The notes: a model not told the origin generated them from the sequence alone. Counted from the stretch's first letter, positions 1 through 9,383 are shown. The stretch is 64,000 nt of DNA from Gammaproteobacteria bacterium (GCA_019652555.1 BPAJ01000002.1:143014-207013), one strand, 5' to 3'. Program-made: numbers and translations.

Positions 1-184
1 TAAAAAAAATGGTAACTCATACTCAGATCAAATTACTTTTGTGGAAGATAGGCTTGGCCATGATTTTAGATATGGCTTAAACATATCTAAGATCGAAAGT
101 GAAATTGGATGGCAACCAAAAGAAAATTTTGAAACTGGATTAAGAAAAACAATTGAGTGGTATCTAACTGAAAAAATTGATTGA
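1..184 (+). CDS. rmlB: dTDP-glucose 4,6-dehydratase, C-terminal fragment
   Basis: This is the 3' end of a gene cut by the window edge; in-frame codons run from base 2 to a TGA at 182-184. The 60 visible residues match the C-terminal tail of RmlB, with the pattern DRxGHDxRY followed by IGWQPKE and a TIEWYL end. RmlB converts dTDP-glucose to dTDP-4-keto-6-deoxyglucose, the second step of dTDP-L-rhamnose synthesis. The Rossmann fold and active site lie outside the window. It overlaps the probable start of rmlD, so the two are translationally coupled, and the order rmlB-rmlD-rmlA-rmlC is a common rhamnose operon order. Confidence 0.9.
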   Translation, partial: KKNGNSYSDQITFVEDRLGHDFRYGLNISKIESEIGWQPKENFETGLRKTIEWYLTEKID

Positions 185-1079
185 ATCTGGATTGCAAAAA
201 AAACTTAAGATTTTGCTGCTTGGACCAAATGGCCAATTAGGCAAATCCCTTAAAAATCATCTTGAAGCATTCCATGAGTTAGAGTGCGCAGACAAAAAAA
301 AATTTGATTTTTTGAACCCCACCAATTTCTTAGATATTTTAAAAAAAAGTAAACCCAGCCTTGTAATAAATGCTGCAGCTTACACAGACGTAGAAGGGGC
401 TGAATCCAATGAAAACCTGGCTAATCAAATAAACAGCGAGGCATTGAAATATATTGCAAGTGCTTGTGAAACCCTTGATTTAATATTACTTCACTTTTCT
501 ACGGATTATGTTTTTGATGGAAATAAAAACACGCCATATCATGAAGATGATACACCCAATCCTATTTCTACATACGGCAACAGTAAACTTTTAGGAGAAA
601 AAATTATTTCAGATAATATGAAAAATTATATTATTTTCAGAACCAGCGGTGTTATTTCAAATAACACAAATAACTTTATCAATAAAATTATGTTGGCAGC
701 AGAAACACAAAAAGAACTCAAAATAGTTGATGACCAAATTACCTCTCTCAATCATTCTGATTTTTTAGCAGAAGCAATAAATAAAATTCTTTCTTCTTTT
801 AAAATGGAGAAAGTAAGCTCTCTAGGTGAAATATATAATTTAGTTGGACCTTCTTCGGGTACTTGGTTTGAATTCAGTAAATTCGCTCAAAGGATTTGTA
901 AAAATCACAAGAAACAATCTAAGTTTGCAGATATAAATATCATTCCTGTTTCTTCTGAAGAAATGAATTTTAAAGCAAATAGGCCAAAATATTCTCACCT
1001 ATCGTCTGATAAAATAAAGAATAATTTATCTCTCACACTTCCTGATTGGGATAAAAGCATCTTAAAGTTATTAGATTAA
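177..1079 (+). CDS. rmlD: dTDP-4-dehydrorhamnose reductase
   Basis: RmlD reduces dTDP-4-keto-L-rhamnose to dTDP-L-rhamnose with NAD(P)H, the last step of the pathway. The 300-residue length is normal. The N-terminal nucleotide-binding loop GPNGQLG is at about residues 16-22, the catalytic Thr is in STDYVFDG (about 108-115), and the YxxxK pair is Y133/K137 in YGNSK. The start is a TTG at 177 overlapping rmlB by 8 bases; a second in-frame TTG at 192 would place the Rossmann strand closer to the N-terminus and is equally plausible. It is followed five bases later by rmlA. The cytoplasmic product feeds cell-surface polysaccharide or glycan synthesis. Confidence 0.93.
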   Translation: MIESGLQKKLKILLLGPNGQLGKSLKNHLEAFHELECADKKKFDFLNPTNFLDILKKSKPSLVINAAAYTDVEGAESNENLANQINSEALKYIASACETLDLILLHFSTDYVFDGNKNTPYHEDDTPNPISTYGNSKLLGEKIISDNMKNYIIFRTSGVISNNTNNFINKIMLAAETQKELKIVDDQITSLNHSDFLAEAINKILSSFKMEKVSSLGEIYNLVGPSSGTWFEFSKFAQRICKNHKKQSKFADINIIPVSSEEMNFKANRPKYSHLSSDKIKNNLSLTLPDWDKSILKLLD

Positions 1080-1083
1080 TTGA

Positions 1084-1950
1084 ATGACGAATAGAAAGGG
1101 AATTATCTTAGCAGGTGGATCTGGATCAAGACTTCATCCAATTACAGATGTTTCATCAAAACAACTTTTGCCAGTCTATGATAAGCCAATGATCTATTAT
1201 CCTTTGTCAATTCTGATGGCAATAGGGATAAAAGACATATTGATAATTTCCTCACCCATGGATATGCCCAGGTATAAATCACTTCTTGGTAATGGTAAAA
1301 AATGGGGAATTAACTTTTCATTTAAAATTCAAAAAAAACCAAATGGTATTGCTCAAGCTTTAATTCTAGGAGAAAAGTTTTTAAAATCTGATCCTAGTTG
1401 TCTAATACTAGGTGACAATTTATTTCATGGGAAAGATCTTCTACTTTCCTTGAAAAAGGCAGATCAAGATATAAAAAATGCTTCAGTTGTAACTTATCCA
1501 GTTAAAAACCCACAAAGATTTGGAGTTCTCGAAAAAAGAAATAATAAACCTTATAAAATTATTGAAAAGCCCAAAAAACCAAAGAGCAAAAGAGCCATCA
1601 CAGGGATCTACTTTTATCCAGAGAATGTTAGTAAGGAAGCAAAAAAACTTATTCCCTCTAAAAGAGGAGAACTTGAAATTTCAGATCTTAATCAGTTCTT
1701 TTTAAAAATTAATCAGTTATCTGTTACCGAGCTTGGTAAAAATTCTACATGGCTTGATTGTGGAACTTTTGATAGTCTTTTAAAAGCATCAAATTTCGTT
1801 GCCAAAACTCAACTTAAACAACAGAATAAAATTGCATGCCTTGAAGAAATTGCTTATAAAAATAAATGGATTTCAAAAAAGAAAGTTCTTGAAATTATAG
1901 AAATTTCGTCAAGTTCTTATGGAAAATATCTTAAGCAAGTAATCAGTTAA
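1084..1950 (+). CDS. rmlA: glucose-1-phosphate thymidylyltransferase
   Basis: RmlA makes dTDP-glucose from dTTP and glucose-1-phosphate, the committed step of dTDP-rhamnose synthesis. The nucleotidyltransferase signature GGSGSRL is at residues 11-17, followed by SKQLLPVYDKPMIYYP. The metal-binding Asp is in LGDNLFHG (D111), the sugar-binding region includes IIEKPKKP, and WLDCGTFDSL is the family motif near residue 224. The 288-residue length is normal. It sits between rmlD and rmlC with gaps of four bases, consistent with one transcript. Confidence 0.95.
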   Translation: MTNRKGIILAGGSGSRLHPITDVSSKQLLPVYDKPMIYYPLSILMAIGIKDILIISSPMDMPRYKSLLGNGKKWGINFSFKIQKKPNGIAQALILGEKFLKSDPSCLILGDNLFHGKDLLLSLKKADQDIKNASVVTYPVKNPQRFGVLEKRNNKPYKIIEKPKKPKSKRAITGIYFYPENVSKEAKKLIPSKRGELEISDLNQFFLKINQLSVTELGKNSTWLDCGTFDSLLKASNFVAKTQLKQQNKIACLEEIAYKNKWISKKKVLEIIEISSSSYGKYLKQVIS

Positions 1951-1954
1951 AAAA

Positions 1955-2449
1955 ATGAAAAGAAAAACTTTAAAAGGAGTTATTGAAATATCTCAGGTGG
2001 AATTTAAAGATAATCGTGGCAGTTTTATTGAAAACTTTAACTCAAAGAAATTTAAAGCTTTAGTTAGGAAAGACATAAATTTTGTACAGGATAATCTAAG
2101 TACATCAAAAAAAGGTGTTTTTAGAGGATTACATTTCCAACACAAATTTCCTCAGGCAAAGCTAGTTTCAGTAATTTCAGGAGAAATTTTGGACATTGTG
2201 GTTGATCTAAGAAAATTTTCAAAATCATTTGGAGACTGGGCTGCTTTTAAAATTTCTAGCAAAAATAAAAAACAAATTTTTATTCCTGAAGGTTTTGCAC
2301 ATGGATTTCTATCTTTATCCGATGAGACAAAAGTATTTTATAAAGTTTCAGATTTTGGAATCCAAAAGACGAATACACACTTAGATTTGACGATAAAAAA
2401 TAAATATAAAATTACCTTTTCCTCCAAAAAGTATTTCCAGAAAGGATAA
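1955..2449 (+). CDS. rmlC: dTDP-4-dehydrorhamnose 3,5-epimerase
   Basis: RmlC epimerises C3 and C5 of dTDP-4-keto-6-deoxyglucose. The cupin-fold motif FRGLHFQ carries the expected catalytic His (H60), and FIPEGFAHGFL (about 109-119) is the second signature. At 164 residues it is somewhat shorter than the usual 175-185, mainly at the C-terminus, but the core is complete. It is the last gene of the rml operon; about 100 bases without a clear gene or strong terminator follow before the signalling locus. Confidence 0.93.
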   Translation: MKRKTLKGVIEISQVEFKDNRGSFIENFNSKKFKALVRKDINFVQDNLSTSKKGVFRGLHFQHKFPQAKLVSVISGEILDIVVDLRKFSKSFGDWAAFKISSKNKKQIFIPEGFAHGFLSLSDETKVFYKVSDFGIQKTNTHLDLTIKNKYKITFSSKKYFQKG

Positions 2450-2552
2450 AGAAGGGCTGACACTCGATGAATTACCTTCCTTTGACCTGAAATAGTAAAA
2501 ATAATTTCAAAAAATTAGCAAAACCTATTATTCTTAATGGCTGAGTTTTAAT

Positions 2553-3020
2553 ATGGGAATATTGTTAGATTACCTGAGTCAAATTTTAGGCGGACTAGCT
2601 GCTGTAGGTGCCATTGCGTCAATTTACTATTTGATACAAGAAATGAGAGAACAAAACAGGGTAGCAAGAGCAAATGCAAGGCAAAATGTGGCTGATAGCC
2701 ATCAGGAAATTGCTCTTGAAGGCATGAAAAAGTCTATGGTAAAAATTAAACTAAAACTAAAAAACAATGAAGAATTGACTCCTGAAGAGGATGCTAAGTA
2801 TATGTCTTATTTCAGCATTATGTTGAGATCAAGAGAAAACCAACATTATCAATATACCATTGGAATGATAGATAAAGGTGAGTGGGAAAATTACAAAAGA
2901 TCTTTTAAAACTCTTTTTAGATCTGAATACCATCTAAAATTATGGTCTTTTATGAAAACCACTTTTAATGATAGTTTTGTCGAAGTTGTCGAGGAGCTTA
3001 TAGAAAATGACAATAATTGA
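2553..3020 (+). CDS. membrane-anchored protein of unknown function
   Basis: The 155-residue product has one hydrophobic segment near the N-terminus (about residues 7-27, rich in G, A and I). A basic/acidic helical region follows (MREQNRVARANARQN), then a mostly helical soluble domain ending in acidic residues. I do not recognise a specific family; proteins of this build occur widely in marine proteobacteria. Its last 14 bases overlap the start of the EAL gene, so it is probably the first gene of the signalling operon. No strong ribosome-binding site precedes the ATG. A role as membrane anchor or sensor for the downstream proteins is only a guess from position. Confidence 0.75.
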   Translation: MGILLDYLSQILGGLAAVGAIASIYYLIQEMREQNRVARANARQNVADSHQEIALEGMKKSMVKIKLKLKNNEELTPEEDAKYMSYFSIMLRSRENQHYQYTIGMIDKGEWENYKRSFKTLFRSEYHLKLWSFMKTTFNDSFVEVVEELIENDNN

Positions 3021-4098
3021 AGACCAACAGGCTCAATACTTAATTAAGTCACTTCAACACCATCCTAGTCCCTATTTAATTCTTACTAAAGAAGCTGGGG
3101 TTGAGTGGATGAATAAATCTGCCCAATACGTTTTTGATACCACAGAAATCAGTGATATTGACATTGCTCCAATTGTATCCCACGGAGCATCAAAAAAAAT
3201 CGAGGCTATTGGTTCGTCTTTTCAATCTGATTTGGAACTTTCTTTAAGAAAAATAAAATTTTTCCTTCGTTCCAGAATTCATGAAATACCTTTGGATAAG
3301 GAAGATTCTTTTTTTCTCATAGAGGTCTTAGCCCAATCTGAAGCTGCTTTAAGCGCTTTGAAAAATACCATCGCTTGTTTGGAAAATGATCGCATCGACA
3401 TGGCTTATCAAAAGCAATATGATCTCCAAACAGGAAACCTAGCTAGTGTTGAAACTTTGTTAAGGTTAAAAGACGAAAAAGGCGAGATCATTCCTAATAA
3501 TGAACTTATTCCTCTTGTTGAAGGAGAGAGCTTATTTTCATTGGTTGTTTTAGCCTCCATGCAAAAACTCAAAGATATATTCCTTTTTAAAAAAGAAAAG
3601 AATCTTGATTTCACAGTTTTTTTAAATGTTTCAGCTTATACCGCTATGCAGGAAAATTTTTGTAAACTTATTTTAGATTTTGTCGAAGAAAATGACCTAA
3701 ATCCTGGCGATCTTGGATTAGAAATTACTGAAACTGCAGAGTTGGAAGATCGAGCGCGAGCTGCAAAATATTTCGAAAAACTTAAAGAACACGGCATACC
3801 TCTTGCGCTTGATGATTTTGGAGCAGGATATTCATCATTGAGTTATTTAAGGGATCTGCCAATAACACTTGTAAAACTAGATAAAGACTTTTCTCAAACT
3901 GTATCGGAAGAAGACACTCAAGAACTGGTTAGATTCGTTGTGACTATCTGTAAAAATATGGAATTAGGAATGCTTGCAGAAGGCATTGAGACAAAAGAGC
4001 AAGAAGATACATTTACAAAGTTAGGTTGCCAGAAAGGACAAGGTTTTTTTCATCATCGTCCTCAGTTTTTAGATGATTTCAAAAAGGAGTTTGAGTAA
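3007..4098 (+). CDS. EAL-domain c-di-GMP phosphodiesterase
   Basis: The N-terminal ~110 residues look like a small PAS-type sensor (SPYLILTKEAGVEWMN). An EAL domain covers about 115-360. The residues needed for catalysis are visible: E149 in the ETLLRL variant of the EAL motif, N207, E239 and E242 (EITE), D269/D270 (DDFGAGYSS), K290, E325/E328 (AEGIE) and Q345. The enzyme should therefore linearise c-di-GMP. There is no membrane segment or signal peptide, so it is cytoplasmic. It overlaps the preceding gene by 14 bases and its stop shares bases with the next start (TAATG), which points to co-translation with the diguanylate cyclase downstream. Confidence 0.92.
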   Translation: MTIIEDQQAQYLIKSLQHHPSPYLILTKEAGVEWMNKSAQYVFDTTEISDIDIAPIVSHGASKKIEAIGSSFQSDLELSLRKIKFFLRSRIHEIPLDKEDSFFLIEVLAQSEAALSALKNTIACLENDRIDMAYQKQYDLQTGNLASVETLLRLKDEKGEIIPNNELIPLVEGESLFSLVVLASMQKLKDIFLFKKEKNLDFTVFLNVSAYTAMQENFCKLILDFVEENDLNPGDLGLEITETAELEDRARAAKYFEKLKEHGIPLALDDFGAGYSSLSYLRDLPITLVKLDKDFSQTVSEEDTQELVRFVVTICKNMELGMLAEGIETKEQEDTFTKLGCQKGQGFFHHRPQFLDDFKKEFE

Positions 4099-5549
4099 TG
4101 GGTGTTGAGAAACCTTCAAAAGGCGCAGAAAAAATATTACTAGCTCAAATTAAACAGGAGTTTTCTGCACCTGCAGAAGCCATTGAACAGTATATTGATT
4201 TAGTTGAACAATTTGCATCACAAAAAAATTTAGATATCAGCTCAGAGATAAGTCAAATTAAGGAGGCTGAAGACAAATTGTTAAGTCAGTATGAAGAAGC
4301 TTTTAGAGAAAATACGTCGGCAGATAAAAAAACCAAAACATCGCAAGAGTATTCTGAACTTAGACATAATCTTCGAACGCCACTTAATGCAATCATAGGC
4401 TATAGTGAAATTTTAATTGAAGATTTTGAAGACGATCTGTCTGAAGAATGTATCAAGGACCTCAATACAATTTTATCTTTATCAAGAGAAACAGAAACGG
4501 CAATAGAGAGATTTGTCGATTTTATAAAAGGAGATTTGAATGAGTCTGCTACAGATGATTCAGAGCAAGGGCAGATTCAAAATGCAGAGTCTTTATTCAG
4601 GTCTCTTGGAGATATAGATTACAGTCTGGATATTGATGAGCATCTAATGGGATCGGACGTCTTGATTGTTGATGACAACAAGACAAACTGTGAAGTTTTG
4701 GAAAGAAGATTATCTCAAAACGGCCTCTCTTGTAGAGTAGCATTAGACGGTACTACTGCCATTCAAGAGGTTGAATCAAAAACACCAGATTTAATTTTAT
4801 TAGATGTAATGCTGCCAGACATAAATGGATTAGAACTTTTAAAAAGATTCAGAGAAAATCATGAAAGAGATGAATTACCAATCATAATGGTTTCAGCATT
4901 TAATGATGTAGATAGTACAGCTAAATGTATCAAATTAGGTGCATCAGATTATCTTCCTAAACCCCTTAATGGAACAATCTTGATGGCAAAATCTATTGCA
5001 AGTCTTGAAGCAAAATATTTTAGAGCTAGAGAACAAGAGCTTTTAAAGGAGCTTAATTTGAAGGCAACAACGTGTCCTTTGACTGGAATATATAATAGGC
5101 AAGTTGTCTTTGACAAAATTGAAGAATGTTTCGATGACCAAAAAAAATCGAATAAAAAAGAATTTGCCCTATTATCAATGGACATCGACTTTTTTAAATC
5201 CATCAACGATACGTATGGCCATCCTGGCGGCGATGAAGTTTTGAAGGCAGTTGCAAATACTTTAAGAGATGCATGTGGTGAAAATATTGTAGGCAGGGTC
5301 GGGGGTGAAGAATTTATTGCAATAATTGAATCCAAGAAAGATAAAACTTTAGAAGAGTATTGTGAAAGTATAAGAAAATCTGTGATCGATTTATCAATAC
5401 CCTTCCAAGATAATAAAATAAATATTACTATTAGTGGTGGAGTCATTAAATCTTCTGAAGTAAAAGATCAGGAAGAGTTTGTAAATATTGCAGATGAAAG
5501 ACTCTACAAAGCTAAAGAAGGGGGAAGAAATCAGTTTATCTATAGCTGA
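4098..5549 (+). CDS. H-box/receiver/GGDEF protein, predicted diguanylate cyclase
   Basis: A histidine-kinase dimerisation-like helix is at about 83-110, with H90 in LRHNLRTPLNA. A receiver domain follows at about 186-300 with acidic pocket VDDN, phosphoacceptor D236 in LLDVMLPD and K288. A GGDEF domain occupies about 320-480 with active site GGEEF at 402-406. No HATPase domain follows the H-box, so this protein cannot phosphorylate itself in the usual way. The inhibitory RxxD site upstream of GGEEF is replaced by CGEN, so product feedback inhibition through that site is unlikely. The canonical DPLTG is CPLTG. Synthesis of c-di-GMP controlled by phosphorylation at D236 is inferred. Confidence 0.9.
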   Translation: MGVEKPSKGAEKILLAQIKQEFSAPAEAIEQYIDLVEQFASQKNLDISSEISQIKEAEDKLLSQYEEAFRENTSADKKTKTSQEYSELRHNLRTPLNAIIGYSEILIEDFEDDLSEECIKDLNTILSLSRETETAIERFVDFIKGDLNESATDDSEQGQIQNAESLFRSLGDIDYSLDIDEHLMGSDVLIVDDNKTNCEVLERRLSQNGLSCRVALDGTTAIQEVESKTPDLILLDVMLPDINGLELLKRFRENHERDELPIIMVSAFNDVDSTAKCIKLGASDYLPKPLNGTILMAKSIASLEAKYFRAREQELLKELNLKATTCPLTGIYNRQVVFDKIEECFDDQKKSNKKEFALLSMDIDFFKSINDTYGHPGGDEVLKAVANTLRDACGENIVGRVGGEEFIAIIESKKDKTLEEYCESIRKSVIDLSIPFQDNKINITISGGVIKSSEVKDQEEFVNIADERLYKAKEGGRNQFIYS

Positions 5550-5560
5550 AGGAGACAGTT

Positions 5561-5926
5561 ATGAAAAAAATTCTTTATGTAGAAGATAACGAAATGAACC
5601 GTGACATGCTTGGAAGAAGGCTGACTAGAAGAGAATTCGAAGTTATTTTTGCCTTCGATGGTCAAGAAGGTCTTGATAAGATGAAATCTGAAAGCCCTGA
5701 TTTAGTTTTAATGGACATGGGGCTTCCCGTTCTAGACGGCTGGGAAGCTACGACAAAAGCTAAAGCTGATCCAGAAATTTCTAGCATACCAATCATCGCA
5801 TTGACCGCCCATGCCATGGAACACGATAGGCAGAAAGCTTTAGAATGCGGCGCAGATGACTTTGACACAAAACCAGTCGATTTCAAAAGGCTTCTTGAAA
5901 AAATCGAAACTAATTTGAATTCTTAG
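5561..5926 (+). CDS. single-domain response regulator (CheY/DivK type)
   Basis: This is a stand-alone 121-residue receiver domain with every expected residue: acidic pair E8/D9, phosphoacceptor D52 in LMDMGLP, T82 in ALTAHAM and K104 in TKPVD. It has no output domain, so it probably shuttles phosphate or binds a partner. GGAGACAG provides a ribosome-binding site before the ATG, and the gene follows the GGDEF gene by 11 bases. It ends tail to tail with the hybrid kinase gene with a 4-base overlap. The neighbourhood makes that kinase its likely partner. Confidence 0.92.
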   Translation: MKKILYVEDNEMNRDMLGRRLTRREFEVIFAFDGQEGLDKMKSESPDLVLMDMGLPVLDGWEATTKAKADPEISSIPIIALTAHAMEHDRQKALECGADDFDTKPVDFKRLLEKIETNLNS

Positions 5927-8916
5927 GTTTTAGCTCCTAACAATTTGGTAACCATACCTGGCAATTGATTGATGGATACTTCATCTTTCTTGACTAATCC
6001 AGCAACATTTTTCTTAAGAAGATCTTCCTGAACTTCTGATAAATCCTTACCCGAGTAGACAAGAATATTTGGCTTTTCTTCAAATTCCATTTCTACAAAA
6101 TTCTCCAAAAATTCAAAACCATCCATTCTAGGCATTTCCAAATCTAAAACTATGAGCGCAGGATTTTTATCTAGGTTTTCCAATCCTTCTTTACCATCTT
6201 TTGCTAAGTAAGGCTCATAGCCAACGTCTTTAAGAGCTCTCCCGAGAATATCTCTTGTATTAGAGTCATCATCGACTATGAGGATTTTTTTATTTTTTGA
6301 ACTACCTAAAAGGTTTGTAACCATTTTAAGAAACTTATCCCTATCTATCGGTTTAGTAAGATAATCATCTGCTCCTAAAGAAAAAGCTAATGTTTCCTGC
6401 GACATTTGAGAAACCATGATTACAGGAATATCTTTTATAGATTCATCAGATTTGCATTCTTTTAAGATGGACCAACCATCTCTGCCTGGCATCAAAACAT
6501 CTAAAAGAATTAATTTAGGCTTAGATTCCCTGATCATATTTAAGCCTTGCTCCCCATTAGTAGCACCAATTAATGTCATTCCAGCTTTTTTGACAGTTCT
6601 TTTAATCAAATCATGCATTGCTATATCATCATCAATTAGCACACATAAGTTTTCACCCTCTAAGGAAGAAATTTCTTCATTTTCGAGTTCTTCAGATTCA
6701 TCACAGATTCTTGGAATAAAAATTGAAAATACAGATCCAACTCCTTTTTCACTGGATACTGTTACACCACCACCCATTAATTCAGCAAATCTTTTACTAA
6801 TAGGCAGGCCTAGGCCTGTTCCGCCATGAGTTGCCGAGGTAGATCTTTCGGCTTGCTCATATTCTTCGAAGACTTTTGCTACTCCTTCTTCGCTCATACC
6901 TTCCCCATCATCAGTTACCTTGAATTCAATCATCTCAACTTCATCCTTCATGAAAGAATTAACATCTAAGGTTACTAAGCCGTTATTTGTAAATTTGAAG
7001 GCATTACTTAAGAAATTTGTAACACATTGTCTAAGCTTCGTTTCGTCTTGAGACATTGATCCTATAGCTTCTTGAATATTTATCTTGAAGCCATTGTCAT
7101 TTTTCGCTGCCAAAGGTGCATTGATATCTCTAAGAGTTTCAACCACTTTTTCAATTTCGAAGCTGGTGATGAAAAGCTCCATTTTTCCAGACTCAATTTT
7201 TGAAAGATCCAAAATATTATTAATCAGAGACAATAGATGTGTTCCAGAAGTAGTTATCTTCTTAAGATCAGGCATTAAATCTTCATAACCTAAGTCTTCG
7301 CATTCTTCGTAAAGCATTTCGCCGTATCCTAAAATTGCGTTCAATGGCGTTCTGAGTTCGTGACTCATATTGGCAAAAAATTTACTTCTCTGTTCATTTG
7401 CCTCAAGCGCTTCATCTCGAGACTCCTCCATCTCTTTGGTCCTTGTGTCTATAAGAACTTGTACTTCATCTGCCATTCTTGTGAATGCAACTGTCATTAA
7501 TTCAACCGAAGCTTCTTCTCCTTTCTCCTGAGAGCTTTCTTGAGCAAGATTTTGCATCTTATTAATATCGTTAAGAATTAACGTTCTTGAATCTCCTTCA
7601 AGCTCATCGGCAAGAATACTCATTTTTTCTATGATCGCAGTATCCCTTTCTTTTCTTCTGCGTGCCTGTTCAGTTCTGATATTTTCCATCTCATTAAGAT
7701 GGCCTCTATAAATTTCTAGAGCCTTTGCAAGCTCACCAACCTCATCATTTTCTGACCTCAAAAGACCTCTTCTTTGCGGCATGGTTTTAGATAAGTCTCC
7801 ACTGGTAAGAGCCTGAAGAACTTCAATTGCTTTATTTACTGATCCAAAAACATTAGCAAGAATTCCTGAAGTTAAAGCAATCACTAGAAAAATTACAATT
7901 GTAATTATTATGTAGATTGAATTTAAGATAGCATTTTCTTGAGCGATACTTTCGCTTTCATCTCTAAAAATAAATAATTGTGCTTTATCTGATGAAAGGT
8001 ATGAACTCAATGGAAGAAGTGTGATGAGGGATCCTAAGTCTGAATCTCTTGTAGAAGTTCTATTGCCAAACTCTTCTAAGTTTGAATTTGCCTTATCAAC
8101 ATGACCTTTAATGTTGGTAATTCCAAAATTAGAAGTTTCGTCTAACTCCAAGCCTGACTCATATCTCGCATAATCATCGCCTAATGAAATGATTCCTTCT
8201 TCTGTTTGTACTGCAGTAACAAGTTCAAATTCATCACCAAAGGTCTCCATAGACTTTCTTACATCTATTCCCATGACAATAATTGCTTCAGCATTTCTAC
8301 TAAAAGCCTTTATCGGGAAAGCCATCATTTGGTTTAAGGTAGAAATTTTTTCTCCAGATGAGTCTACGATCTTTTGTAAAAATCTTCTTGGCCTCTTGCC
8401 TGCATCAATAAGAAATTCGTCAAGATTATTATCGTATTCATTTTTAGCTTGAGGACTACATGCATCGATTCCAGATAAGTCTAGTGCGCTAGAACAATAA
8501 AACCTCTGCCCATTTGGATAATAAGCTTTAATAAAACTTAAATTCCCTTCATCCAAATCAAATTCAAACATTAGATCCAAGAGATATCCTGCTTCCCCAA
8601 TGTTTTTATCCGTGATGAATTGGATTAACGGATTGGCATAAGCGTCATCAGGCGAGGAAAGTTCCTCTTCAGGATATATAGGATTTTCGGGGTCCCAAAA
8701 ATTTCCTCTTTCTCCAGTTATTGGAAGCCAGGCAGAAATCGCATCAATTGAAGTTTCGAGGGTCTGAAACCATGCAGCCTCATACGTTGAAACCAGAGAC
8801 TCATTGGCAAAACTTTTTTGTGTGGTATCCCTATAGTTGAACAAAAAAAATAAGGAAAGGGCTAGCAGTAAGTTTCCTGCTAGGCCAATCCCAATTAATA
8901 CTGTTCTGATACGCAT
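5923..8916 (-). CDS. membrane hybrid sensor histidine kinase with two receiver domains
   Basis: Domain order in 997 residues: a transmembrane helix at about 7-27; a ~300-residue periplasmic sensor with cysteines near 141 and 153; a second membrane helix at about 331-357; a HAMP linker; a coiled coil to about 510; HisKA with H519 in MSHELRTPLNA; HATPase with N-box (N634/N638), G1 DDGEG (669-673) and GGTGLGL (698-704); receiver 1 with D806; receiver 2 with D925. The kinase core looks active. Receiver 2 has VKKDE where a KP motif is usual. The signal sensed is unknown. It faces the receiver and GGDEF genes, so it likely feeds phosphate to them. Confidence 0.93.
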   Translation of the reverse strand: MRIRTVLIGIGLAGNLLLALSLFFLFNYRDTTQKSFANESLVSTYEAAWFQTLETSIDAISAWLPITGERGNFWDPENPIYPEEELSSPDDAYANPLIQFITDKNIGEAGYLLDLMFEFDLDEGNLSFIKAYYPNGQRFYCSSALDLSGIDACSPQAKNEYDNNLDEFLIDAGKRPRRFLQKIVDSSGEKISTLNQMMAFPIKAFSRNAEAIIVMGIDVRKSMETFGDEFELVTAVQTEEGIISLGDDYARYESGLELDETSNFGITNIKGHVDKANSNLEEFGNRTSTRDSDLGSLITLLPLSSYLSSDKAQLFIFRDESESIAQENAILNSIYIIITIVIFLVIALTSGILANVFGSVNKAIEVLQALTSGDLSKTMPQRRGLLRSENDEVGELAKALEIYRGHLNEMENIRTEQARRRKERDTAIIEKMSILADELEGDSRTLILNDINKMQNLAQESSQEKGEEASVELMTVAFTRMADEVQVLIDTRTKEMEESRDEALEANEQRSKFFANMSHELRTPLNAILGYGEMLYEECEDLGYEDLMPDLKKITTSGTHLLSLINNILDLSKIESGKMELFITSFEIEKVVETLRDINAPLAAKNDNGFKINIQEAIGSMSQDETKLRQCVTNFLSNAFKFTNNGLVTLDVNSFMKDEVEMIEFKVTDDGEGMSEEGVAKVFEEYEQAERSTSATHGGTGLGLPISKRFAELMGGGVTVSSEKGVGSVFSIFIPRICDESEELENEEISSLEGENLCVLIDDDIAMHDLIKRTVKKAGMTLIGATNGEQGLNMIRESKPKLILLDVLMPGRDGWSILKECKSDESIKDIPVIMVSQMSQETLAFSLGADDYLTKPIDRDKFLKMVTNLLGSSKNKKILIVDDDSNTRDILGRALKDVGYEPYLAKDGKEGLENLDKNPALIVLDLEMPRMDGFEFLENFVEMEFEEKPNILVYSGKDLSEVQEDLLKKNVAGLVKKDEVSINQLPGMVTKLLGAKT

Positions 8917-8938
8917 TTACGCGCAAAAATTTAAGATC

Positions 8939-9322
8939 TTATTGAACTCGAAAAGATAATTTAACTTGCACATCATTTACTTGGACAGGCACGCCTTCAT
9001 ATATTGGCGGCTGGTAAATCCACTTTCTAATAGATTTCATTGCTGCTCTATCGAAAAGTCCGGCAGGCTCTCCTTCTAAAACAAAAGGATCTATGACATC
9101 GCCATCAGCGCTGACATCGAATTCAACAATTACGTAACCTTCTTTAGCAAGTCTCAAAGCTTTTCTTGGATAGCTTGCAGGTGCTTGATATTGTCTTTCA
9201 ACATCCATTTCGATGTTTTTTCCGTCGACAGTAATAAAGCCCTTATCAGCATGTATTAAGGCACTTAGCCCTAAAAAAAGAATAGATAGAGACAATAATT
9301 TAATTCCTTTTTTAAATATCAT
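8939..9322 (-). CDS. secreted TonB C-terminal domain protein
   Basis: A 127-residue protein with an N-terminal signal sequence (lysines, then SLSILFLGLSALIHA) and a TonB C-terminal fold. The fold shows YPRKALRLAKEGYVIVEFDV, a VIDP turn and FDRAAMKSIRKWIYQPP. It has no membrane anchor or Pro-rich stalk after the signal, so it would be a free periplasmic TonB-like domain. The start was chosen at the ATG whose complement is 9320-9322 because AGGAG lies just upstream; an upstream in-frame start at 9358 lacks such a site. It lies 16 bases downstream of the hybrid kinase start region on the same strand and may be transcribed ahead of it. Confidence 0.85.
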   Translation of the reverse strand: MIFKKGIKLLSLSILFLGLSALIHADKGFITVDGKNIEMDVERQYQAPASYPRKALRLAKEGYVIVEFDVSADGDVIDPFVLEGEPAGLFDRAAMKSIRKWIYQPPIYEGVPVQVNDVQVKLSFRVQ

Positions 9323-9383
9323 TTTTAAATCTCCTAAGATTTGAAGTATTATAAACAAAAAACTCCATAAATCATCTCACTTA

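Noticed and set aside
4949-5446. Minus-strand 165-codon frame
   Set aside because: It lies fully antisense to the receiver-GGDEF coding region and reads as a shadow of it.
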